Source: JBKBMT01 sp046295655 (lineage in GTDB: Bacteria; Pseudomonadota; Alphaproteobacteria; Rhodobacterales; Rhodobacteraceae). From it: a stretch of 48,626 nucleotides of DNA. The notes beneath the pieces are model-generated. The model saw nothing but the letters and a program-made list of their open reading frames with translations, was not told the origin of the DNA and ran no database searches. The stretch is from contig JBKBMT010000015.1 in the NCBI GenBank assembly GCA_046295655.1, positions 1 to 48,626 on the forward strand, given 5' to 3'. The position numbers and the translations under genes were made by a program. Below, one piece after another: positions 16,785 through 25,141 of the stretch; position 1 is the stretch's first letter; each line of letters opens with the position of its first letter.

Positions 16785-18095
16785 TCAGCGGTTGGCCGCC
16801 TCGAACCGGCGCAGCAGCTCGTTGCCGCGGGTCACGGCCGTGTCCAGCGCCTGCTGCGGGGTCTTCTGGCCGGCCCAGACGCCCTCCAGCTCCTCGTCGA
16901 TGATGGTGCGGATCTGGTCGAAGCTGCCGAGCCGCAGGCCCTTCGAGTTCTCGGTCGGTTCGTTGCGCGACATCTGGATCACCGCGATGTCGGTCCCGGG
17001 GTTCGCTTCGTAGAAGCCCTGCTGCTTTGTCAGCTCGTAGGCGGCCGGGGTGATCGGCAGATATCCGGTGTCCTGGTGCCACTTGGCCTGCACCTCGGGC
17101 TGGGTCAGATAGTCGAAGAAGGCCGCGACGCCCGCATATTCCTCGGGCTTGTGGTTGGCCATGACCCAGAGCGAGGCGCCGCCGATGATCGTGTTCTGCG
17201 GCGCCCCCTCGACCGAGGCCCAGTAGGGCAGATGCCGGATCTCGAAGTCGAACTTGGCTTCGGCCTTCACGCCCGCGTAGCCCGCCGAGCTTTCGGTGAA
17301 CAACGCGCAGTCGCCGGCCCGGAAGGCGGCCCCGGCCTCGTTCCGGCGGCCCTGATAGATGAACTTGCCGTCCTGCGCCCATTCCTGGAGCTTGCCGATA
17401 TGGGCAACCTGGACGGGGCCGTTGAACACCAGTTCGGTCGCGGTGCCGCCGAAGCCGTTCTCCAGCGTGGCGAAGGGCTTGTCATGGTAGGCGGAGAACG
17501 ATTCGAGATGCACCCAGCTCTGCCAAGACGTCGTGTAGGGGCAGGCGACGCCCGCATCCTTCAGCTGCTGAAGGACCGGATCCCAGGCCTCCCAGGTGGA
17601 CAGATCGACATCCGGGTCCACCCCGGCCTCGGCCAGCTTGTTGCGGTTGACGTAAAGGACCTGGGTGGACGAGTTGTAGGGGAAGGACAGCATCTCGCCG
17701 TTGGCGTTGGTGTAATAGCCCGTCACCGCCGGCAGGAAGGAGGCCGGATCGAACGGCCTGCCGGCCTCGGCCATCACCTCGTAGACCGGTTTGATCGCCC
17801 CGCGCGCAGCCATCATAGAGGCCGTGCCGACCTCGAACACCTGCAGGATATGCGGATGCTCGCCGGCGCGGAAGGCCGAGATGGCGGCGTTCAGCGTTTC
17901 GGAATAGTTGCCCTTGAAGGCCGTGACGATGCGATAGTCCGACTGCATCGCATTGAATTCGTCGGCATGCTGCTGCAGCAGTTCGCCCAGGCGGCCGGAA
18001 AAGGCGTGCCACCAGTGGATGTCGGTGGCGGCCAGCGCCGCGTTCGGTGCGATCAGCGCGGCTGCGGCCGCGGTTGCGAAGAGATGGCGAGTCAT
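16785..18095 (-). CDS. ugpB: sn-Glycerol-3-phosphate-binding periplasmic protein UgpB
   Basis: 436 aa. A Sec signal peptide (MTRHLFATAAAAALIAPNAALA) precedes a mature part with strong resemblance to E. coli UgpB: IHWWHAFSG, FKGNYSETLNAAISAFRAG, ILQVFEVGTASMMAA, AVTGYYTNANG and FPYNSSTQVLYVN. UgpB captures glycerol-3-phosphate and glycerophosphodiesters. The ATG at 18095 follows GGGGGGAAGAC. First gene of ugpBAEC, with Pho-box repeats 50 bp upstream. Confidence 0.93.
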   Translation of the reverse strand: MTRHLFATAAAAALIAPNAALAATDIHWWHAFSGRLGELLQQHADEFNAMQSDYRIVTAFKGNYSETLNAAISAFRAGEHPHILQVFEVGTASMMAARGAIKPVYEVMAEAGRPFDPASFLPAVTGYYTNANGEMLSFPYNSSTQVLYVNRNKLAEAGVDPDVDLSTWEAWDPVLQQLKDAGVACPYTTSWQSWVHLESFSAYHDKPFATLENGFGGTATELVFNGPVQVAHIGKLQEWAQDGKFIYQGRRNEAGAAFRAGDCALFTESSAGYAGVKAEAKFDFEIRHLPYWASVEGAPQNTIIGGASLWVMANHKPEEYAGVAAFFDYLTQPEVQAKWHQDTGYLPITPAAYELTKQQGFYEANPGTDIAVIQMSRNEPTENSKGLRLGSFDQIRTIIDEELEGVWAGQKTPQQALDTAVTRGNELLRRFEAANR

Positions 18096-18144
18096 GTCTT
18101 CCCCCCTTTGGGTGCCTGTTGATGGCGCCTTCTTGCAGGCGCGT

Positions 18145-18184
18145 GTGACACAGGGGTGACAGGGCCATGAAAGCGAAATGAAAG
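18145..18184 (-). promoter_or_regulatory. Tandem Pho box (PhoB-binding repeats) upstream of ugpB
   Basis: On the minus strand four 7-bp units with 4-bp spacers occur in register: CTTTCAT (18184-18178), CTTTCAT (18173-18167), CTGTCAC (18162-18156), GTGTCAC (18151-18145). The PhoB consensus is CTGTCAT-N4-CTGTCAY with 11-bp period, so this equals two adjoining Pho boxes. ugp is a classical Pho-regulon operon. The last repeat is 50 bp from the ugpB ATG. Sequence fit is seen; phosphate control is inferred. Confidence 0.8.
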
Positions 18185-18271
18185 CAAGTCGAAATTATCC
18201 GAACGAAAACGAACATGGCCGAACCCGGTCCCCCGGATCCGGCCCTGTTTCGGGGCGCGTGGCGCCCGGGC

Positions 18272-19480
18272 TTATTCGGCCGGTGTCAGCGCAGGGCGGG
18301 GCTGGCCGAAATGGCGCCGGTTCAGATGCCACACCAGCCAGATCATCGCGATCTGCAACGCCACGGCCACGGCCGAGACCGACCAGTAGGCCGCGCCGAA
18401 TTTCGCCACCAGGCCTGCATCGACCAGACCCTTGTTCAGCCAGAAGTGCAGCATCACGGACAGCGCGACACCCGGACAGACGAGCGCATAGGCGCCGACC
18501 GAATTCTCGCGACCGAAGATGAACCGGGCCGCGTAGCCAAGCCGTGCCAGCACCGCGAGGCCGAACAGGGTGAACAGCACCTGCGCCGAAAGGATGCGGC
18601 TGAGGAAGGTCAGCGTTTCCCCCGCGCCGTCGTGGCTGTCGAAATGGACGTGCAGACCATGGCTCTGCCGCAGCATGGCGATGCCGACGACGGTAAGGAA
18701 CGGCACCAGGATCAGCAGCGTCGGTGCGGTCTCGATGCTCGCGCCGTTTTCGAGCAGCGCGCGCATGCCGAGGACCATCGCGATGGCCGCAATCAGGACG
18801 GCCGCCGTGACGAAGAAGGTCGAGAGCAGCAGCGACAGGCCCGCGGTCGTGGCCGAAAGGCTGAGCGCTGCCGGGGCAGAGGCACCGACACCGATCATGG
18901 CGAAGGCGAAGGCGGGCAGGATCTGGCCGAAGGAATTGTTCGCGGCGCATCTGAAGCCGCCTTCGCCGATCACCCGGCCAAGAAACCGCCCCATGATCCC
19001 TAGCGCCAGCACGCCGATCGCCGCAAAGGCAAGAAGTGCCGCGGGGAACAGGTATTCGACGATGCCCCAGAGCCCGGGCACGAAGACGAGGCCCACGATG
19101 AACAGGGCGTTCACCGACATGGCCAGGGCAAGCGGCTGGGCCATGAGCTGGGATTCGGCGTTGGTGCGCAGGAAGGCGGCGGCGGCTTCGGTCCGCTTCC
19201 ATTCCGCATGCCGGCGCAGGTTCCAGACGGTGAGGTGCAGGTTCAGCGCCGCCAGCACCGCGATGCCGACTGCGGCGACCGCGATCATCGCCCGGGTGGC
19301 GGGACCGCCGGCCGCGAAGGCGGCGGCGATGTCCTCGAACACCGGCACCGGCTGGCCGGGATGGGGCACCCAGAACATCAGCCACATGAAGAATGTGACG
19401 GCCAGACCGCCGGCTCCGACGGCGGCAAGATAGTAGAGCGGCGACCAGGTATCGGCCGGGCGCGCGAGGGGGAGGGTCAT
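18272..19480 (-). CDS. Polytopic membrane protein, TsoY-like, paired with TusA
   Basis: 402 aa with about ten TM helices. I recall this architecture as the TsoY family (seleno)protein group, whose genes are found next to TusA; that name is from memory and needs a profile search. A conserved-looking loop GEGGFRCAANNSFGQ carries Cys178, which could take the place of selenocysteine in relatives. A His-rich stretch SHGLHVHFDSHD lies near 275. The ATG at 19480 was chosen for its excellent Shine-Dalgarno AAGGAGAG; the in-frame ATG at 19495 lies inside the operator palindrome. Divergent from tusA. Confidence 0.6.
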   Translation of the reverse strand: MTLPLARPADTWSPLYYLAAVGAGGLAVTFFMWLMFWVPHPGQPVPVFEDIAAAFAAGGPATRAMIAVAAVGIAVLAALNLHLTVWNLRRHAEWKRTEAAAAFLRTNAESQLMAQPLALAMSVNALFIVGLVFVPGLWGIVEYLFPAALLAFAAIGVLALGIMGRFLGRVIGEGGFRCAANNSFGQILPAFAFAMIGVGASAPAALSLSATTAGLSLLLSTFFVTAAVLIAAIAMVLGMRALLENGASIETAPTLLILVPFLTVVGIAMLRQSHGLHVHFDSHDGAGETLTFLSRILSAQVLFTLFGLAVLARLGYAARFIFGRENSVGAYALVCPGVALSVMLHFWLNKGLVDAGLVAKFGAAYWSVSAVAVALQIAMIWLVWHLNRRHFGQPRPALTPAE

Positions 19481-19490
19481 GGTTCTCTCC

Positions 19491-19516
19491 TTCATATTCT
19501 GTTCTTCGAATATGAA
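19491..19516. promoter_or_regulatory. SqrR/BigR-type operator candidate between the TsoY-like gene and tusA
   Basis: TTCATATTC-N8-GAATATGAA is a perfect 9-bp inverted repeat (arms 19491-19499 and 19508-19516). Its core ATTC-N8-GAAT (19496-19511) equals the motif reported for the sulfide/persulfide-sensing ArsR-family repressor SqrR of Rhodobacter. It touches the Shine-Dalgarno of the membrane-protein gene and lies in the divergent region, where it could control both genes. Confidence 0.65.
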
Positions 19517-19602
19517 TGACCGCCCGGCGGATTGAAAGCGGCGGTTTGACGCAGGGAGCGGCGTGCTTTTCAATGGCAGGAAATCGCGCTAGCCGGGTGT
19601 TC

Positions 19603-19833
19603 ATGGACTGGGATCGGGAGATCGATGCGCGCGGGCTGCTGTGCCCGCTGCCCGTGCTGCGGGCGCGCAAGGCCATGCGCGACCTCGCGCCCGGACAGGT
19701 GCTGCGGCTGCTGGCGACCGACCCGGCAGCGGCCATCGACGTCCCGCATTACGCGCAGGAGGCCGGGCACGCGCTGCTGGGCAGCGCCCCCGAGGGCGAG
19801 GCCACCGCCTGGTATCTGCGCCGCGGCGGCTGA
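19603..19833 (+). CDS. TusA-family sulfur carrier protein
   Basis: 76 aa, the normal size. It has the TusA core EIDARGLLCPLPVLRARKAM with the sulfur-carrying Cys in CPLP, then GQVLRLLATDPAAAIDVPHYAQEAGHALL. TusA-like proteins carry persulfide sulfur to tRNA thiolation, molybdenum-cofactor or oxidation enzymes. The ATG at 19603 gives the canonical N-terminus. In-frame ATG 19573 and GTG 19597 are alternatives, and none has a good Shine-Dalgarno. Divergent from the TsoY-like gene with a shared operator. Confidence 0.85.
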   Translation: MDWDREIDARGLLCPLPVLRARKAMRDLAPGQVLRLLATDPAAAIDVPHYAQEAGHALLGSAPEGEATAWYLRRGG

Positions 19834-19836
19834 CCT

Positions 19837-22287
19837 TCAGGCCCTGATGCGCGCGCCCTCGGGATCGACGAAGGGTTTCAGCGCGACCTGTGCCGGCACC
19901 CGGTCGCCCGCGACCTCCAGTTCGTAACGGCCCGCCAGCACCCAGTCGGCCGTCACCCCGGATGCGTGCCGCACATAGCCGTATCCCACCGGCCGGCCGA
20001 TCGTGTGGCCGAACCCGCCCGAGGACAGCCAGCCGACCCTTTGACCGTCGCGCAGGATGGTCTCGCGGCCGAGCAGGGTCTGGCCGGGGTCGTCCAGCGT
20101 GAAGCCCGCCAGCAGCTTGGACACCCCCTCTGCACGCTGCCGTTCCAGCGCCGCGCGGCCCCGGAACGGGATGTCCGACTTCAGCTTGCAGGCCCATCCC
20201 AGACCGGCCTCCAGCGGCGTGTGATCGGGGCCGATGTCGGCGGCCCAGGCGCGATAGCCCTTCTCCAGCCGCAGCGTCTCTATGGCGCGATAGCCGGCAT
20301 GCGCCAGGCCCAGCGGCGCCCCCGCCTCGGTCAGAGCGTCGAACACCGTCGCCGCGCCGTCCATCGGCAGGTGCAGCTCCCACCCCAGCTCGCCCACATA
20401 GGTCACGCGCAGCGCCAGAACCGGAATGCCGGCCACGAAGATCTCCTGGACGGTGGCGAAGGGGAAGGCCGCATTGGACAGATCTGCCCCGGTGACGCCG
20501 GACAGGATGTCGCGCGCCCGCGGTCCCATCAGCGACAGTACCGCGCGGCTTGCGGTCACGTCCGAAAGATGTGCCCGGGCGCCGGCGGGGATGCCGCGGG
20601 CGATCCAGTCGAGATCGTGGGTGGCGAAACCTGTGCCGGTGACGATGTAGAACGACTCCGGCCCGAGCCGTGCCACGGTCAGGTCGGCCTCGATCCCGCC
20701 CCGGTCGTTCAGCATCTGGGTATAGATCAGGCTGCCCGGTGCCCGGTCGATCCGGTTGGAACAGATCGTCTCCAGCACCGTGCAGGCATCGGGCCCGTCC
20801 AGCCGGAACTTGGCGAACGAGGTCTGGTCGATCAGCACCGCCGCCTCGCGCGCCGCCCGGTGTTCGCGCGCCACCGCGTTCCACCAGCCGGGCCGGGTGA
20901 AACTGTAGCGGTCGGCCGGTTGCTCGCCCGCCGCGAGATCGGCGAACCAGTTGGGCCGTTCCCACCCCAGCTTCTCGCCGAACACCGCGCCCGCTGCCTT
21001 CAGCCGGTCGTAGAGCGGCGAGCGGCGGGTGGGACGCGCGCTCGTCATCTCCTCACCCGGCCAGGCCAGGGTGTAATGCTTGGCATAGGCTTCCAGCGTC
21101 CGGGTCCGGGTCCAGGCGGTATCGCGGTGCGGCTGGCCGAAGCGGCGGATGTCGACCGGCCAGAGATCGAAGGGCGGCGCCCCGGTCATCACCCATTCCG
21201 CCAGCGCCATGCCCGCGCCGCCGCCCGCGGCGATGCCGAAGGCGTTGAACCCCGCCCCGACGAACAGCCCGCGCAGCTCGGGCGCCTCGCCCAGGATGAA
21301 GTTGCCGTCGGGGGTAAAGCTTTCGGGGCCGTTCAGCAGCTGCTTGATCCCCGCCCCGGCCAGTGCCGGAACCCGGCCGATGGCCGGTTCCATGAACTGC
21401 TCGAAATGGTCGAAATCCGAGGTCAGGAGCTCGAAATGGAAGCCTTCGGGGATGCCGTCCACCGCCCAGGGGCGCGGGTTCGGCTCGTAGCCGCCCACGA
21501 CGAGGCCGCCCACCTCCTCCTTCCAGTAGGTCAGCCGGTCGGGGTCGCGCAGGGTGGGCAGGTCGGGGGTCACGCCATCGATCCGCTCGGTGATCAGATA
21601 CTGGTGTTCGACCGAGACCAGCGGCACGGCGACGCCGACCGTCGCGGCCAGGTCGCGCGTCCATTGCCCTGCGCAGAGCACCACCTTCTCGCAGTCGATG
21701 CGGCCCTGCGCCGTCTCGACCCCGCGCACCCGTCCGTTCTCGACCAGGATGCGCGTCACGGGACAGTCCTCGACGATCCGCACCCCGGCCATCCGCGCCC
21801 CGCGCGCAAGGCTCTGCGTGATGTCCGAGGGGTTTGCCTGTCCGTCGGTCGGCAGGAAGGCCGCCCCGACCAGATCATCGACGGTCATCAGCGGCCACAG
21901 ATCCTGCGCCTCGCGGGGGGTGAGAAGATGCATGTCCAGCCCGAAGGACCGGGCCGTGGTGGCCTGCCGCCGGACCTCGGTCCAGCGATCCGCGGTGCAG
22001 GCCAGCCGCAACCCGCCGTTCATCTTCCAGCCGGTCTGCAGTCCGGTCTCGGATTCCAGCCGACGGTAGAGATCGACCGAATAGCCCAGAAGCTGGGTGA
22101 TGTTGGCCGAGGTGCGCAGCTGTCCGACCAGCCCCGCCGCATGGAAGGTGGTGCCCGAGGTCAGCTTCCTGCGTTCGACCAGCACCGTGTCGGTCCAGCC
22201 CCCGCGGCCCAGATGCAGCGCCGTGGAACAGCCGACGATGCCGCCGCCGATGACGACCGCGCGGGCAGTTGTGGGGAGGTCGGGCAT
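19837..22287 (-). CDS. FAD-dependent oxidoreductase with GcvT domain (dimethylglycine/sarcosine dehydrogenase-like)
   Basis: 816 aa in two halves. Residues ~8-390 are a DAO-type FAD domain (GGGIVGCSTALHLGRGG dinucleotide fold; SGTTFHAAGLVGQLRTS with the His typical of the covalent-FAD site region). Residues ~430-816 are GcvT/aminomethyltransferase-like (KFRLDGPDAC, GYRAIETLRLEKGYRAWAADIGPDHTPLEAGL). This is the plan of dimethylglycine dehydrogenase, which oxidises an N-methyl group and passes the C1 unit to tetrahydrofolate. ATG 22287 follows a 5-bp gap after the kinase gene. Last gene of the quaternary-amine importer operon. Sarcosine is an alternative substrate. Confidence 0.85.
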   Translation of the reverse strand: MPDLPTTARAVVIGGGIVGCSTALHLGRGGWTDTVLVERRKLTSGTTFHAAGLVGQLRTSANITQLLGYSVDLYRRLESETGLQTGWKMNGGLRLACTADRWTEVRRQATTARSFGLDMHLLTPREAQDLWPLMTVDDLVGAAFLPTDGQANPSDITQSLARGARMAGVRIVEDCPVTRILVENGRVRGVETAQGRIDCEKVVLCAGQWTRDLAATVGVAVPLVSVEHQYLITERIDGVTPDLPTLRDPDRLTYWKEEVGGLVVGGYEPNPRPWAVDGIPEGFHFELLTSDFDHFEQFMEPAIGRVPALAGAGIKQLLNGPESFTPDGNFILGEAPELRGLFVGAGFNAFGIAAGGGAGMALAEWVMTGAPPFDLWPVDIRRFGQPHRDTAWTRTRTLEAYAKHYTLAWPGEEMTSARPTRRSPLYDRLKAAGAVFGEKLGWERPNWFADLAAGEQPADRYSFTRPGWWNAVAREHRAAREAAVLIDQTSFAKFRLDGPDACTVLETICSNRIDRAPGSLIYTQMLNDRGGIEADLTVARLGPESFYIVTGTGFATHDLDWIARGIPAGARAHLSDVTASRAVLSLMGPRARDILSGVTGADLSNAAFPFATVQEIFVAGIPVLALRVTYVGELGWELHLPMDGAATVFDALTEAGAPLGLAHAGYRAIETLRLEKGYRAWAADIGPDHTPLEAGLGWACKLKSDIPFRGRAALERQRAEGVSKLLAGFTLDDPGQTLLGRETILRDGQRVGWLSSGGFGHTIGRPVGYGYVRHASGVTADWVLAGRYELEVAGDRVPAQVALKPFVDPEGARIRA

Positions 22288-22292
22288 GGGTC

Positions 22293-23168
22293 TCAGCTTT
22301 CGTCGAAGGCGGCCAGGGCCGCGCGGAAGGTGTCGAGGTTCGTCTCGGTATAGGCAGCGAAATCGAAGTCGAGGTCGGAATGGATTTCCGACACCATGCT
22401 CCACAATGTCTCGCGCAGGGCGCTCGCGGCCTTCATCGCACGGTAGCGGCGCCAGAGCCCGGCATCGGCGGGGCGGTCGAAATAGTGTTCGAGCACGCGC
22501 GCCTCCTGCTCGGGGGAGAGGCCGTTGTTGGCGGCCAGCCCGCCGAGGTCGAAGAGCGGCGAGTTGAAGCCGGCATAATCCCAGTCGATGAGCCAGAGCC
22601 GGTTGCCGTCGTGCAGGAAGTTCGCGGGCAGCAGGTCGTTGTGGCCGAACGCGATCTCGACCGGCCCGACCGCGGCCTCGAGCCGTTCGGCCTCGGCCAG
22701 CAGCGCGCCGAGGCGGGGCAGGTGGGGGCTCTGGCCCTCGCGCAGGGTGGCGGCATAGTCGCGGATCACATGGAACACCCAGAAGGCCAGGACCGGCCCG
22801 CGCAGATGGCGCGGGATCTCGCGATGCGCGCGGGCCACCAGCGCCACCGCCTGATCCAGCATCGCCTCCTCGCGGAAGTCCTCGGCCGCCAGGGTCCGGC
22901 CCTCGACGAAGTCGATCACCAGCGCGCCGGGTTCGTGGTGCAGCACGGCCGGCGAGATGCCGGCGGCATGGGCGGCGCGGCTGGCCGCCAGTTCGTTGAA
23001 CCGCAGGATCTGGTGCACGGGTATGTCGTCGCCGATCCGCACCACCACGCGCCGGCCCGCATCCTCGACCAGGAAGTTGACATTGGTGATCCCGCCGCCC
23101 AGCGGCTCGACCTTCGGGGTTCCGCGCCAGAGCGGCAGCGCCAGCAGCCGGTCCATCGCCCTGGTCAT
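22293..23168 (-). CDS. Choline kinase-like aminoglycoside-phosphotransferase-family protein
   Basis: 291 aa. It has the APH/choline kinase fold: GGITNVNFLV (nucleotide loop), catalytic-loop motif FGHNDLLPANFL (Brenner's motif) and metal-binding LIDWDYAGFNSPLFDLGGL. These match bacterial LicA-like and choline/ethanolamine kinases more than antibiotic kinases. ATG 23168 follows GGGGAGGCACG and overlaps the permease stop by 4 bp. Being coupled to an amine importer and a dimethylglycine-type dehydrogenase, it likely acts on choline or a related amine; thiamine or methylthioribose kinases are alternatives. Confidence 0.72.
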   Translation of the reverse strand: MTRAMDRLLALPLWRGTPKVEPLGGGITNVNFLVEDAGRRVVVRIGDDIPVHQILRFNELAASRAAHAAGISPAVLHHEPGALVIDFVEGRTLAAEDFREEAMLDQAVALVARAHREIPRHLRGPVLAFWVFHVIRDYAATLREGQSPHLPRLGALLAEAERLEAAVGPVEIAFGHNDLLPANFLHDGNRLWLIDWDYAGFNSPLFDLGGLAANNGLSPEQEARVLEHYFDRPADAGLWRRYRAMKAASALRETLWSMVSEIHSDLDFDFAAYTETNLDTFRAALAAFDES

Positions 23169-25141
23169 CGTGCCTCCCCGGCGGGTCCGCGACCCAGCCG
23201 ATCCGCCGCGCCGGTGATCAGACGGTCGGCGATGATGGCGATGGCCGCGACGGCCAGTCCCGCCACCAGCCCGGCGCCGACATCGGCACGGGTGAGCGCG
23301 ATATAGACCTCCTGGCCGAGGTCGCGGGTGCCGACCAGCGCGGTGATGACCAGCATCGACAGCGCAAGCATCACGGTCTGGTTGACCCCCAGAAGGATCG
23401 CCGGCGCCGCCATCGGCAGCCGGATGTGGCGCAGCATCTGGCCCCGGGTGCAGCCCGAGACGGTGCCGGCCTCGACCAGCTCTGCCGGCACGCCGCGCAG
23501 TCCGTGGGCGGTGTAGCGCACCGCCGGGGCAAGGGCATACAGCACCACCGCGACCAGCGCCGCAAAGTCGCCGACCCGGAACAGCATCACCACCGGGATC
23601 AGATAGACGAAGGAGGGCAGGGTCTGAAGCGTGTCCATCACCGCGCCGACGATGCGCCCGGCGGTCTCGTCCGAGGCCGCCAGAAGCCCGAGCGGCCAGC
23701 CGATCAGGCAGGCGATGGCCACTGCGACGCCGCAGAGATAGACCGTGGTCATTGCCGCCTCCCACAGGCCGGTGGCGACGACAAACAGCGCAAGCCCGGC
23801 CGCCAGCCCCGCAAGCCGCCACCCGCCGATCCGACCGCCCGCGAGGCCCAGGGCCAGCACGACGAAGGGCCAGGGCAGGGACAGCAGGAAGCGCTTGACC
23901 GGCAGCATGACGAAACCCAGCATCCAGCCCTTGACCGCCTCGAACGTGTCGAAATAGGCGATGTTCAACCCGCGCACGAGGTCGGACCAGAAGCCCCGGG
24001 TCGAGATCGTCCAGTCGCGCGGATAGCGCATCAGTTCGGGCCAGTGCATTCCGGCCCAGGTCAGCAGGGCCGCCGCGACCACCACCCCGACCGCCAGACG
24101 GTGCCGGTGCAGCCATCCGCCCGTCGCCACCGGGCGCGGGCGCGGGGCGGCCCAGGCCTGACCCAGCCGGTCCAGCGCCAGCGCCAGCGCGGTGATCGCA
24201 AGCCCTGCCTCGATGCCGCCACCGATGTCCAGCCGGCGCAAGGCGGTCAGCACGTCGAAGCCCAGCCCGCCGGCGCCGATCATCGAGGCAATGATGACCA
24301 TGTTGAGGCTCAGCATGATGACCTGGTTCACCCCGACCATCAGTGCCGGCAACGCCACCGGCAGCATGACGCCGAACAGCGTCTGAGGGCGCGAGCAGCC
24401 CGCCATCGCCGCGAATTCCACCGTCTCGGCCGGGACGCCGCGCAGCGCAAGGATGGTGACGCGGACTATCGGCGGCATGGCGTAGATCACGGTGGCGACC
24501 AGCGCCGCGACCGGGCCGAAGCCGAACAGGAACAGGATCGGCACCAGATAGGCGAAGACGGGCACCGTCTGCATCAGGTCCAGCACCGGGCGCAGCGCGC
24601 GCTCGAATGCCGGCACGGCATGGGCAAGGATGCCGAGCGCAAGACCGAGCCCCACGCCGAGCGGCACCGCGATCAGGATCGAGGAGAGCGTGACCATCGC
24701 GCTTTCCCAGCGTCCGAACACCGCGAGATAGGCAAAGCAGCCGGCTGCGAACAGCGCCAGCCCCCAGCCGCGCAGGTGCCATCCGATGGCGGCGACGATC
24801 AGGATCACCGCGGCCCAGCTGAGCGGCGGAAAATGGGTGACGGCGCGCGCGCCGCGCCCCTCGGTGATGCCGTCCACCAGCAGGATGCGGACCAGTGCAT
24901 AGGGCTGTTCGATCGCCCAGGCTATGCCCCGGGTCGCCTCGCGGAAGGTGAACAGGCCCAGGTCGGCCTCCTCGACCAGCCAGGCGGTTGCGCGGCTCAG
25001 GGCGCCCGCGATGTCGGGGGTGAGCCAGGCCGGAACCGGAACCGGCCCGTAGAGGGCCGCCGCAAGGGTCGCGGCCAGCAGCGCCGGCCAGAACAGCGGC
25101 AGCGGTCGGGCCTCGGCCCGGGGCAGGGCGGTGTCGGTCAT
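23165..25141 (-). CDS. Quaternary-amine ABC transporter permease, two ProW domains fused in tandem
   Basis: 658 aa, about twice a normal ProW. Two complete BPD_transp_1 domains are seen, each with an EAA-loop: TVEFAAMAGCSRPQTLFGVMLP in the first half and LVEAGTVSGCTRGQMLRHIRLP in the second, each followed by VGVNQVIML or LGVNQTVML. One polypeptide thus supplies both halves of the channel. A tandem plan like this is remembered for the TMAO transporter permease TmoW of marine Rhodobacteraceae, so TMAO is a possible substrate besides betaine and choline. ATG 25141 overlaps the ATPase stop (ATGA). Confidence 0.83.
   Translation of the reverse strand: MTDTALPRAEARPLPLFWPALLAATLAAALYGPVPVPAWLTPDIAGALSRATAWLVEEADLGLFTFREATRGIAWAIEQPYALVRILLVDGITEGRGARAVTHFPPLSWAAVILIVAAIGWHLRGWGLALFAAGCFAYLAVFGRWESAMVTLSSILIAVPLGVGLGLALGILAHAVPAFERALRPVLDLMQTVPVFAYLVPILFLFGFGPVAALVATVIYAMPPIVRVTILALRGVPAETVEFAAMAGCSRPQTLFGVMLPVALPALMVGVNQVIMLSLNMVIIASMIGAGGLGFDVLTALRRLDIGGGIEAGLAITALALALDRLGQAWAAPRPRPVATGGWLHRHRLAVGVVVAAALLTWAGMHWPELMRYPRDWTISTRGFWSDLVRGLNIAYFDTFEAVKGWMLGFVMLPVKRFLLSLPWPFVVLALGLAGGRIGGWRLAGLAAGLALFVVATGLWEAAMTTVYLCGVAVAIACLIGWPLGLLAASDETAGRIVGAVMDTLQTLPSFVYLIPVVMLFRVGDFAALVAVVLYALAPAVRYTAHGLRGVPAELVEAGTVSGCTRGQMLRHIRLPMAAPAILLGVNQTVMLALSMLVITALVGTRDLGQEVYIALTRADVGAGLVAGLAVAAIAIIADRLITGAADRLGRGPAGEAR

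Noticed and set aside
22293..23168. Aminoglycoside antibiotic resistance kinase
   Set aside because: The fold is shared, but the operon context and the LIDWDYAGFNSP motif point to choline-kinase-like metabolism.
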